A stretch of 9,176 bases of DNA, from NCBI GenBank assembly GCA_019241095.1, contig JAFAXJ010000288.1:1-9176 (forward strand), read 5' to 3'. Both the position numbers and the translations under genes were made by a program. Under the pieces are notes generated by a model. That model had not been told where the DNA came from, made no database searches, and saw nothing but the letters and a program-made list of their open reading frames with translations. The stretch's first letter is position 1, and every line of letters starts with the position of its first letter. This document shows, in pieces, positions 1 to 6,126 of this stretch. Source of the DNA: Verrucomicrobiota bacterium. Its GTDB lineage: Bacteria > Verrucomicrobiota > Verrucomicrobiia > Chthoniobacterales > JAFAMB01.

Positions 1-1266
1 CAACGGAATCACGGCAAAGCTAAGCTGCATACTGAGGATCACCTGGCTGAAGATCAACAATTGAGCGGTACCGCTCTCTCCCATTATCGCGGTGACAATG
101 ATTGCCGGGATGATCGCGAGCAGCCGCGTAATCAGGCGTCGCCAAACCGGATGCAACCGAAGACGCAAGAAACCCTCCATGACAATCTGTCCTGCCAATG
201 TACCGGTTAGCGTCGAATTCTGGCCCGACGCAAGCAACGCAACTGCGAACAGGGTGCTGGCGGCGCCAACTCCAAGCAGCGGGCTCAACAATTTATAGGC
301 GTCCTGAATTTCAGCTACGTCCCGATGCCCGCTTCGGTAAAAGGTGGCGGCGGCCACAACGAGAATAGCTGCATTGATGAACAGCGCAAAAAAAAGAGCG
401 ACGGTCGAATCAATCGTGCCAAAGAGAATGGCTTCTCGTTTTCCTTCGGGTGTCAAATCATAATGCCGAGTTTGCGCAATCGACGAGTGCAGGTAGAGGT
501 TGTGCGGCATGACCGTCGCCCCCAGGATGCCGATTGCGACGTAGAACATTTTCGGATCATGCAGAATCGCGGGCGAGGGCAATATGTTAGCGGCGATCGC
601 CGAGAGCTCAGGCCTAGATAAAACGATCTGGATGGCAAAGCTGGCGGAAATGATGCCGATAAGTGTGAGTACCAGCGCTTCGATCAGGCGGAAGCCTTTG
701 CTTTGAAGAAAAAGAACCGCCAAAACATCGCAGGCTGTAAGGCAAACGCCCAAAAGCAAAGGCAGACCGAAGAGCAAATTCAAGGCGATTGCGGAGCCGA
801 TGACTTCAGCTAGGTCACAGGCTGCGATGGCGACTTCGCAGCCGATCCAGAGAATGAAATTGATGACCGGGTGATAATGATCCCGACAGGCCTGAGCCAA
901 ATCCCGGCCGGTAGCGACTCCCAGCTTGAGAGCAAGGTGCTGCAGAAAAATAGCCATCAGACTGGAGACGACGACGACCGAAAGGAGGATATAATTGAAG
1001 GCAGATCCGCCCGCCAGAGACGTGGCCCAGTTACCCGGATCCATGTAACCGACGGCGACCAGATAACCAGGGCCGGAGAAAGCAAGAAGTTTTCGTATGA
1101 AGCCAAACCAATTCCGCTCCACCTTCGGAACGGTGACGGAGCGATAGACTTCCGGCAGCGAGGGGTTGGTCCGCCGGAAGCGCCAACCTGCCTCAGCGGC
1201 AGGTAAAGTAGGAGCGACTGTCGATTCGCTCAGAGTTCGAGTCGATCGGCGAGGTTTAAAGATCAC
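1..1266 (-). CDS. mntH: NRAMP-family divalent metal (Mn2+/Fe2+) transporter, 3' end cut by window edge
   Basis: Inner-membrane, proton-coupled importer of Mn2+/Fe2+ (family knowledge). The reverse strand is open for 422 codons from a GTG at 1266 to the left edge. Both NRAMP signatures are present: DPGN in TM1 (about residues 76-79, in [10 protein letters not shown]) and MPH in TM6 (about 253-255, in [13 protein letters not shown]). Asp, Asn and Met of these motifs bind the metal in the family. The TM3 region [15 protein letters not shown] (from about 143) is also typical. Several further hydrophobic helices follow, and the C-terminal end is outside the window. A hydrophilic extension of about 60 residues with LPEVYRSV precedes TM1, as in MntH proteins of several soil phyla. 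The start is uncertain: an in-frame TAG lies at 1306-1308, there is no ATG before TM1, and the choices are GTG 1266, TTG 1275 or TTG 1302, none with a clear Shine-Dalgarno. The family call is very safe; the exact start is not. Confidence 0.95.
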   Translation of the reverse strand, partial: MIFKPRRSTRTLSESTVAPTLPAAEAGWRFRRTNPSLPEVYRSVTVPKVERNWFGFIRKLLAFSGPGYLVAVGYMDPGNWATSLAGGSAFNYILLSVVVVSSLMAIFLQHLALKLGVATGRDLAQACRDHYHPVINFILWIGCEVAIAACDLAEVIGSAIALNLLFGLPLLLGVCLTACDVLAVLFLQSKGFRLIEALVLTLIGIISASFAIQIVLSRPELSAIAANILPSPAILHDPKMFYVAIGILGATVMPHNLYLHSSIAQTRHYDLTPEGKREAILFGTIDSTVALFFALFINAAILVVAAATFYRSGHRDVAEIQDAYKLLSPLLGVGAASTLFAVALLASGQNSTLTGTLAGQIVMEGFLRLRLHPVWRRLITRLLAIIPAIIVTAIMGESGTAQLLIFSQVILSMQLSFAVIPL

Positions 1267-1276
1267 GAGAAGCAAA

Positions 1277-1290
1277 TTAGTTGAAACTAA
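1277..1290. promoter_or_regulatory. Palindrome in the mntH leader, candidate metalloregulator operator
   Basis: TTAGTT-GA-AACTAA is a perfect 6-bp inverted repeat with a 2-bp spacer. The dyad extends two more pairs after one mismatch, giving about 1274-1293. It lies just upstream of the GTG start of the NRAMP gene. On the minus strand it sits between a weak TTGCAA and a weak TAATTT spaced 17 bp apart. Mn/Fe transporters are commonly repressed by MntR/DtxR- or Fur-family proteins that bind AT-rich dyads, so operator function is a reasonable inference. No regulator gene is visible to support it. Confidence 0.4.
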
Positions 1291-1479
1291 ATTTGATTGC
1301 AAGCGCTAAAACAGCTTTGAATTTCAACCGGGGCTTTTAGCTATGGCTCATTTTATTAGTTTAGAATATCTTCGCCGGTCGGAATATGAATGCTTGACGA
1401 CCAGAAATGAAAAAAGCGATCTTACTGGTCCTCGCCGCATTCGGGCAAGGGCAATCTGCGCGGGAGAGCAAATCGATAA

Positions 1480-1983
1480 AAGCCTCAGGTGAGGCGCACG
1501 ATCGCCACTAGGAAGGTCGCGGTGATAACGGAGCCGAAACCGAATAGCCCATAGGCGAATGTCATCCGCGCAACCGCGGATCCCCGGGCGTCGCTGTTGT
1601 CGGCTGGGCAGAAGGGGCCGCTTCTTGTCCGGCCGGCACCACAGGCCTACAGCGACTGTCCCGAGCATTGATATCAGGCCACTGGCTTGCCACATCGCTG
1701 CCCAGTCCGCCCCGGAGGCGAGCAGCTGGGCGACCAGGACGGCGGAGATGGTTATCCCCACGCCTACCCCGGCAAAGTGAAGGGCAGACAAGGCGGGGCG
1801 GCCTGCATCTGCCAGTCGGTCGAACACCAACGCGGACTTACTTAAACCGAGGGCAGACAGCATCGACGGTAGAATTGGGGTGTAAACGAAGCGGCTGACC
1901 CCAATGCCCACCGCCATAGCAATCATCCCGCCTATTGCCAGAGAAAGTGGGGATCTGTGTCGAGAGGCTGCAGCGTCTAACAT
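1480..1983 (-). pseudogene. YbfB/YjiJ-family MFS transporter, decayed remnant
   Basis: The reverse strand from ATG 1983 starts like an intact YbfB/YjiJ-type major facilitator: an N-terminal helix with GGMIAMAVGIGVSRFVYTPILP and then MLSALGLSKS. The next residues, ALVFDRLADAGRPALSALHFAGVGVG, normally lie far downstream (around TM4-TM5), so roughly 70 residues including TM2-TM3 appear deleted in frame. After AVGLWCRP the frame shifts: the TM7-like segment MTFAYGLFGFGSVITATF is found in another frame at about 1505-1568, and that frame stops at a TGA near 1483-1485. Everything after this, about half of the roughly 400-residue family length, is absent. The uninterrupted 211-codon frame down to 1348 is therefore misleading, because its C-terminal third is out-of-frame sequence. 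It cannot be a working 12-helix transporter. The family call rests on recalled motif similarity. Confidence 0.8.
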
Positions 1984-2245
1984 GGGTAAGAATTTCGGTA
2001 TGCGGATTGATGGGTTCAGGTGGTTAGATATGATTAAAGCTATGGATTAAAACGTTAAGAACACCGGCATGGACACCGTGATCTGAAAGTGATAGAGCCA
2101 TTGCCGAATCGGCGGCATGAATGCCGCCGTCAAAGTCCACACGGCGCGCTCCACCAAACGAAGATAGGTGGCGACCCTTCACGCTGATCGGTCGATGACT
2201 GTGGTCACGTTTTCTGCTTGATGCTCGTGGGCTTTCGAGGATTGG
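1984..2245. other. Intergenic stretch with short open remnant
   Basis: No convincing gene. A minus-strand frame at about 2047-2178 runs open between two stops and reads like a protein C-terminus (…YLRLVERAVW…MPPIRQWLYHFQI…). It has no start codon in a sensible place, so it may be a leftover 3' end of a lost gene. I do not recognise the family. A strong dyad lies inside it and is listed separately. Confidence 0.4.
2110..2129. repeat. Perfect GC-rich inverted repeat
   Basis: CGGCGGCAT, spacer GA, ATGCCGCCG: two fully complementary 9-bp arms separated by 2 bp. There is no following T-run on either strand, so a simple intrinsic terminator is unlikely. It may be an operator, a cruciform-prone site or a repeat-family hairpin, or chance within former coding sequence. 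It lies downstream of the NAD(P)-binding gene and upstream of the MFS pseudogene, both on the minus strand. Confidence 0.6.
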
Positions 2246-2854
2246 TCAGTAGCCGACCGTGAACCGCTGGCGGCAGTGGGCGGATTTTTCCAACTCGTCC
2301 ACTAAAGCCAAGGCGAAGTCCTCAAACGAGATGCGGCTGCCCTGCTCGCTGGTGAGGAGCTGGTCCTTACCCAGCCGGAACTTGCCCGTGCGCTCCCCAG
2401 GTACGAAGAGGGCCGAAGGCGACAGGAACGTCCAGTCCAGCTCCGGTTCGCCACGCAACAGGTCCAGGAACGCTGCACCCGCGGTAGCCTCGCCCTTGTA
2501 CGCTTCCGGAAAGTCCGGCGTGTCGATGAGCCTCACGCCGGGCGCGACTTCCAGGCTGCCCGCGCCCCCGACCACCAGGTAACGCTTAACGCCGGAGGCC
2601 CGGACGGCTTCGATGAGCTTGCGGGGATCGCTGGCCGTGAAATGGACCGAACTGATGATGGCGTCATGCCCCTTCAACAGGTCCGTAAGACCTTGCTGGT
2701 CAAACACGTCCCCTTTCTTCGCCGTCACCCCAGGTTGTGCCGGCACCTTCTCCGGGTGCCGCACGACGGCCGTGACCGTGTGACCGCGCCGGTTGAGTTC
2801 CGCCAGGAGGCGCGACCCGGCGTTGCCGGTAGCGCCGATGAGAGCAACGTTCAT
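2246..2854 (-). CDS. NAD(P)-binding Rossmann protein, atypical SDR (YwnB/NmrA-like)
   Basis: A cytoplasmic 202-residue protein of the NAD(P)H-binding atypical short-chain dehydrogenase group (COG2910-like, often named NADH-flavin reductase or YwnB). The N-terminus has the dinucleotide-binding glycine motif GATGNAG at residues 7-13, directly after the first beta strand. RHP at about 32-34 after the second strand suggests an NADP phosphate contact. DVFDQQGLTDLLKGHDAIISSV and RYLVVGGAGSLEV follow the family order. No Tyr-x-x-x-Lys catalytic pair is evident, as expected for this subgroup, so the substrate cannot be inferred. Length is normal and the frame is undamaged, in contrast to its neighbours. 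The start at 2854 is well supported: AAGAGGA (2862-2868 on the complement) lies 7 bp upstream. Proteins of this type are often induced by electrophile or redox stress. Confidence 0.9.
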   Translation of the reverse strand: MNVALIGATGNAGSRLLAELNRRGHTVTAVVRHPEKVPAQPGVTAKKGDVFDQQGLTDLLKGHDAIISSVHFTASDPRKLIEAVRASGVKRYLVVGGAGSLEVAPGVRLIDTPDFPEAYKGEATAGAAFLDLLRGEPELDWTFLSPSALFVPGERTGKFRLGKDQLLTSEQGSRISFEDFALALVDELEKSAHCRQRFTVGY

Positions 2855-2885
2855 AACTAGATCCTCTTAAATTTTCTGATAGCTA

Positions 2886-2902
2886 TTAGTAAATTTTAGT
2901 AA
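2886..2902. promoter_or_regulatory. Two phased TTAGTAA repeats upstream of the NAD(P)-binding gene
   Basis: TTAGTAA occurs at 2886-2892 and again at 2896-2902, one helical turn apart, with a partial further copy (AGTAAG) just after. On the coding strand this is TTACTAA-AAT-TTACTAA, 32-48 bp before the ATG, where it would overlap the core promoter (a weak TTTACA lies upstream). The spacing suggests a protein-binding site. Genes of this family are often controlled by HxlR-type regulators, but no such gene is in the window, so the regulator is a guess. Confidence 0.35.
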
Positions 2903-2998
2903 GTAAGAATCACGCAGTGTAAAGAGGGCACTAGTGCTTCACGTAGTCACCTGAACGAAACCATCCTGCCCGCCTGGAACCCCTACTGTCGCATTGTA

Positions 2999-3689
2999 CT
3001 AAATCGTACACAATGGCCGTTTGCTGCACTTCATCCGCGGGTCCAGAAGCCGATCCGCGGCCATTAATTCGCGGATGGAACTGCACTTAAATCGTAGACA
3101 GCCCCCGATTCTTTGAATTTCCAGCTCCCGGATAGCTGGCGCAGGAGCGGGCAAGCCCGCGCAGTCACAAGCCATGATCGTCTGGTCCTGCAGTAGAGTC
3201 CATGTCTCTCCATTGGTATTGCAGTGCAGCATGTTTGCAGCCGCCGATCACGAATTGGTCATCGGGTCGTAAATCGTCCACTGCGGTCTCTCGATGTCGC
3301 CGAGAAACAGCCCTGCCGTCGGGAAAAACCAGCAGGAAGCGTCGTCGATTTTAGTCCATCCAGCCGGCGTTGGCAGATTGTCCATACATTGGTCGTCGGA
3401 TCCTAGATTTCGGCCGCCAGCAGGTCCGCCGCTGCGCTATTGTTGTACTCGCCTCCAGCAACGAAGACCCGGCCGTCTCCTAAAATAGCCAAAGCGAATA
3501 CAGTGGTAGTTTAAGACCATCCGCCGGTGCGCTCCATGAGCCGTTTACATAACTACTGCTAATATCGAGTGTTAGTTTCCACCAATGTGGTGTGCCGTAG
3601 CTCTGGGAAATGATTGTGCCATTGGTTAGTAAAAGCGTCGTGCCCACTTAAAACGTTGGTTGGTTAATGAGCGGGGTCCAAGTTCCATG
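2999..3689 (-). pseudogene. Kelch-repeat (galactose-oxidase-like beta-propeller) protein, heavily decayed
   Basis: Reading the minus strand from 3689 to about 3000 and changing frame gives a continuous kelch-protein sequence. First, HGTWTPLINQPTF, a TAA, then VGTTLLLTNGTI and SYGTPHWWKLTLDI down to about 3512. After a frame change come GDGRVFVAGGEYNNSAAADL and EI-stop-DPTTNVWT. After another change come NLPTPAGWTKIDDASCW, GLFLGDIERPQWTIYDPMTN, a TGA in place of an expected Trp, and then NTNGETWTLLQDQTIMACDC. A third likely shift precedes INGRGSASGPADEVQ near the end. The repeated DGRV-VAGG and YDPxTNxW elements are classic kelch blades. At least three in-frame stops and two or three frameshifts make it non-functional. 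The longest clean frame (2999-3232) is only its tail. The original protein was probably exported and carbohydrate- or surface-related; no signal peptide survives. Confidence 0.85.
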
Positions 3690-4224
3690 ATAATTAATCC
3701 TTTTTGGTTACCAAACTCATAGGCAGAAGAAGACGTTGTCGCGATTTCTATTACAACTTGCAAAGTATAACCCATAAAGGTTCTTAACGCCATGAAACTC
3801 AATGAGTTTAATCAATTAACGTCTTGAAATGAAAAGCCATTTTCGGCAGCCCCTTTAAAATTAGTCGTTCCCGCAGATGCATAAGATGCACGATAGACTG
3901 TGTTGCTGTGGTTGATAGTTAGTAGCAATACAAGCGCCAAAATGTTTCCGGACTTGATTCTTTGATTCACCGGCCATAAGCAGGGACGTCCGGGTGCGAG
4001 TGAATGGAAAAGTTTTCGGACAAGGAAAAAGGAAGCTACAACACCAGGGCCCCTGCCTACTAGTGTTGCGCACGGTTGATCTGTTCTGTATTCTTAACCA
4101 ATAAGCGACAAGCGCGACCGTCCACTACCAATCTTGTTCCTTACGAGTCAGAAGTATACCTGCTCTACCATCCAAAGTTGAGAGGCCTTGAATAAACTGA
4201 TTTGTTTCCGCGTCTCTGGTTGCA
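3690..4224. other. AT-richer non-coding stretch
   Basis: No convincing gene on either strand. A 70-codon minus-strand frame at 3861-4073 is rich in Cys, Pro and Arg, shows no domain and lacks a ribosome binding site, so I treat it as chance. The stretch probably contains the eroded 5' region of the kelch pseudogene and the upstream region of the small plus-strand gene. The only structure I see is a short perfect dyad at 3795-3809. Confidence 0.5.
3795..3809. repeat. Short perfect palindrome AAACTCA-A-TGAGTTT
   Basis: Two complementary 7-bp arms around a single central base, in an AT-rich stretch about 105 bp upstream of the surviving kelch reading on its coding strand. It could be an old operator of that gene. 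ACTCA/TGAGT arms recur at 4445-4459, but the spacer differs, so the link may be accidental. Confidence 0.35.
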
Positions 4225-4443
4225 ATGAAAAGATTGTTCTTATTATTGCTTGCTACGGGTGCGGTTATTACAATGTCGCTACCCGTAAAAGCAGACGAAG
4301 ATCGAAGGGATCACAATTGGGATGATGAATACTGGCATAATAATAAAGAAGGGTATTGGCACGGTCACAAGGGCCATTGGGAACACCATCATCACAAACA
4401 TACGTTTATTCAGGCGGGACCGGTGACGATCGAACAACATTAG
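4225..4443 (+). CDS. Small secreted histidine-rich protein
   Basis: A 72-residue protein with a clear Sec signal peptide: MKR, then a hydrophobic core (LFLLLLATGAVITMSL), then a PVKA cleavage site before Asp24. The mature part, about 49 residues, carries 11 His with several Trp and Tyr and many acidic residues. It includes WHNNKEGYWHGHKGHW, a run of four His, and KHTF. This makes periplasmic binding of transition metals (Ni, Zn, Cu, Co) plausible, but there is no named family I can assign. An upstream stop and the well-formed signal peptide support the ATG at 4225, although no Shine-Dalgarno is evident. It stands alone between decayed regions. The signal peptide and biased composition argue strongly against a random ORF. 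Confidence 0.75.
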   Translation: MKRLFLLLLATGAVITMSLPVKADEDRRDHNWDDEYWHNNKEGYWHGHKGHWEHHHHKHTFIQAGPVTIEQH

Positions 4444-4795
4444 GACTCATCGATTGAGTTTCTGACTCTTGGCCTAGATTAACTTGACCGCGACTCAGCA
4501 AATAGATGCTGAGCTCGTGTCGCCTTGTTTAGCGGAGCCCGGCGTCGGGGTGAGAAGTCGTAACCCAGTGCCGGGACTCAGCTATAAGCTTTCCAAGCCG
4601 TTTAGCGCTAATAACCTATTAGGACATTCGATAAAGTTTTTGAGTTAAAAATGACTCTGCCGGACAAAGCTTGATCTAAAGCATTCAACCAAGAATTCAA
4701 AAAATTCCGAGAACGCACAGGCGGGCGGTTTCCATCGTTTAACTGAGGTTTGTTTGAAGTTATCTTAAGTTTGTTAAACGGTTAGGCTTTCAGAA
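4444..4795. other. Intergenic stretch, no gene seen
   Basis: Nothing coding is convincing. Directly after the histidine-rich gene, ACTCA-TCGAT-TGAGT followed by TT (4445-4461) could form a weak 5-bp hairpin and act as a poor terminator. Near the right end GTTTAAC and GTTAAAC form a loose inverted pair in AT-rich sequence, which may be promoter-like but has no matched -35/-10 boxes. Confidence 0.35.
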
Positions 4796-5023
4796 ATGAT
4801 CTTACGAACACCTGTGGCGATTATCTGGTCACTCGTGTGCTGTTGCTCGTGTGCTGTTGCTCGTGAACTAACGTTGTTAACGTTGACCGTTAATAAACAG
4901 GCGCTCGCTGCACGCTCACCGGTTGACTCTTCTTTAGGATTGCTTGGTGAAAGCCTGGCTTTGCTGGCAAAGCCTGTTGATTCGAGCGCGGGCCAACTGG
5001 AGAGCAAGCTCCTGCCGCGCTAG
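4796..5023 (+). CDS. Doubtful small ORF with signal-like N-terminus
   Basis: A 75-codon frame beginning MILRTPVAIIWSLVCCCSCAVA, which resembles a lipoprotein or Sec signal with an unusual Cys cluster. The rest is Leu/Ala/Ser-rich with no recognised domain (PVDSS appears twice). No ribosome binding site is visible. The Cys-rich segment is created by a 14-bp tandem duplication; with a single copy the frame would stop at a TGA almost at once. An overlapping minus-strand frame of similar length (4774-5007) is equally weak. I think it is more likely not a gene, or a fragment, than a real protein. Confidence 0.2.
   Translation: MILRTPVAIIWSLVCCCSCAVARELTLLTLTVNKQALAARSPVDSSLGLLGESLALLAKPVDSSAGQLESKLLPR
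4832..4865 (+). repeat. 14-bp tandem repeat, 2.4 copies
   Basis: The unit CTCGTGTGCTGTTG occurs at 4832-4845 and 4846-4859, followed by CTCGTG at 4860-4865, all without mismatches. The perfect identity suggests a recent slippage event. Because 14 is not a multiple of three, the duplication changes any reading frame crossing it. Confidence 0.9.
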
Positions 5024-5072
5024 ACTGCCGGTAAACGGCAAAGGGTCTTTCAGAGCGCTCTAATGATAAATT

Positions 5073-5098
5073 TGTACTTCCCCCGAAAAATGGAGACG
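5073..5098. mobile_element. Candidate terminal inverted repeat of an IS3-type element
   Basis: The sequence starts TGTACTTCCCCCGAAAAA and continues with TGGAGACG. It begins with TG and has the C-run/GAAAAATGGA pattern I associate with ends of IS3-family elements. It lies about 130 bp beyond the 3' end of the decayed orfA, where an element end would sit if orfB had been lost. I find no matching copy on the other side of orfA, so the second end is eroded or deleted. Confidence 0.4.
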
Positions 5099-5223
5099 AA
5101 TGTTGGGGTTTTTTAGTGTGTTAACGGGTAAATTGGGTGGCTCTGTCCCCCGAACCCCCTGGGATTTTTAGCTTTGGGCTTGCAGGTATCGGCTCGCAGC
5201 CGGTGGGTTGCCCACATACCGGT

Positions 5224-5584
5224 GCTCGGTTCTTCTCCCAGTATGCTCATAGCTTTAAAATGTCGCCTTGGCGTTTGCGCACTTCATTTTCCTTCTGCAG
5301 GCGTCGGTTCTCGGCTAAGAGCTCCTCGGGGCTGGTTGGCCTGCACCGCCAAGATCCCAACCTCCTGGCCCACCAATCGGGCCGTAGCCTTCGCGCGATG
5401 CATGTAAGGTCGCTTCGCTCACCCCAAGTTCCCGCCCAATCTGCACAATCGATCGACCGCTGTGAATCGTTAATTCCACGGCCTGACGCTTGAAATCCTC
5501 CCTATAAACCTTCTGAACTTTCTTTTCGGACGTCACTGCCAAAACCTCTGCCTTTCGATGGGGCTGAGTTTTACGAGCGCGCAT
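5224..5584 (-). pseudogene. IS3-family transposase OrfA, frameshifted remnant
   Basis: OrfA supplies the helix-turn-helix DNA-binding part of IS3 transposases. On the minus strand the clean frame reads VQKVYREDFKRQAVELT and GRSIVQIGRELGVSEATL, the usual HTH_Tnp_1 pattern. It continues HASREGY where the family has a Trp (TGG to TCG). After GPIGGPGG the reading moves frame to VGILAVQANQP, then again to PEELLAENRRLQKENEVRKR (the leucine-zipper part). After GDILK it moves once more to KAMSILGE. That makes three frameshifts within about 360 bp. The nominal ATG is at 5584, but the natural start may be the GTG at 5536, with AGAGG 8 bp upstream. OrfB, the DDE catalytic part that should follow, is absent, so the element is dead. 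Confidence 0.9.
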
Positions 5585-5904
5585 CCATGCGTTACCAGGG
5601 CAGCTTTGACGTGTTCGGTTTGATCGAAGCGGCGAAGAAGGACTCGGCTAAACCGACACCAGAGCAAAGGCGTTCCTTCGGGCGGCGATGGCTGGTTGCC
5701 CGCTCAATAGAGACCCTGGCTTATCCTAGTCATCGGGCTATCAAAAAACGAAATTTAGCCCCCAGTCGCGCGGAGCAGTTTTGCTTTCCTGAAGGTGGCT
5801 GGTTTTGAGTCCTTAAAGTGCTGGCCGGTTTGGCCAATCGCTGACAATTTGTCTCGCTCGGAGCTATTGCACCCTTTACTCTGAAGATAATTGCCTCGCT
5901 AAAG
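5585..5904. other. Stretch between IS remnant and PKS operon
   Basis: A 73-codon plus-strand frame starts at 5587 back-to-back with the orfA remnant (MRYQGSFDVFGLIEAAKKD…). I recognise no domain in it and there is no ribosome binding site, so it is not called as a gene. A plus-strand promoter for the downstream operon would be expected here, but I see no convincing -35/-10 pair. The missing right end of the IS element should also have been here. Confidence 0.4.
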
Positions 5905-6126
5905 ATGGTTCCGCATTCCCAATACCGGTACATGCGCCCTGTGCTTTCCTTCAGATGGCAAACTCAGGTTTTGACCAAACTTCGTACAAAAGCGGTCGGC
6001 CACGAGAAGGCGTTTGTCTACGCTGATGCCCTCGAAAAGGCACAGAGGCGCCGTCGAGAGGAGAACCGGTCCCGGCAACTCGTGAAAGAGGGCCGTAATA
6101 CAATCCGTGGCTTTCGTGAACTATGA
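5905..6126 (+). CDS. Small basic protein or gene fragment at the head of the PKS operon
   Basis: A 73-residue frame whose TGA overlaps the ATG of the next gene (ATGA at 6123-6126), the arrangement of co-translated genes. The last 50 residues look coding-like: a charged, helical stretch (HEKAFVYADALEKAQRRRRE) followed by an Arg-rich tail. The N-terminal 22 residues look less natural, there is no Shine-Dalgarno before the ATG at 5905, and the frame is open upstream only to a TGA at 5842. It may be a genuine small protein with a later start such as TTG 5971. It may instead be the surviving 3' end of a longer gene truncated by the neighbouring IS/decay region. Family not recognised. Confidence 0.4.
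   Translation: MVPHSQYRYMRPVLSFRWQTQVLTKLRTKAVGHEKAFVYADALEKAQRRRREENRSRQLVKEGRNTIRGFREL

Noticed and set aside
92..1206. Several plus-strand open frames (92-298, 325-621, 871-1206)
   Set aside because: They lie antisense to the NRAMP gene, whose motifs are continuous on the minus strand; the plus-strand products show no domains.
1559..1898. Two plus-strand frames of about 75 codons
   Set aside because: Antisense to the MFS pseudogene, Arg/Pro-rich with no recognisable motif.
3861..4073. Minus-strand 70-codon frame
   Set aside because: Cys/Pro/Arg-rich chance composition, no ribosome binding site, no domain, and no coupling to another gene.
4445..4461. Hairpin ACTCA-TCGAT-TGAGT-TT as a terminator for the histidine-rich gene
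   Set aside because: The stem is only 5 bp and AT-containing, and the T-run is too short for a confident call.
5137..5493. Plus-strand frames opposite the IS orfA
   Set aside because: Antisense to readable transposase sequence; the composition is that of a shadow frame.
5587..5808. Plus-strand 73-codon frame back-to-back with the orfA remnant
   Set aside because: No domain, no ribosome binding site and unnatural composition; its start next to orfA looks accidental.
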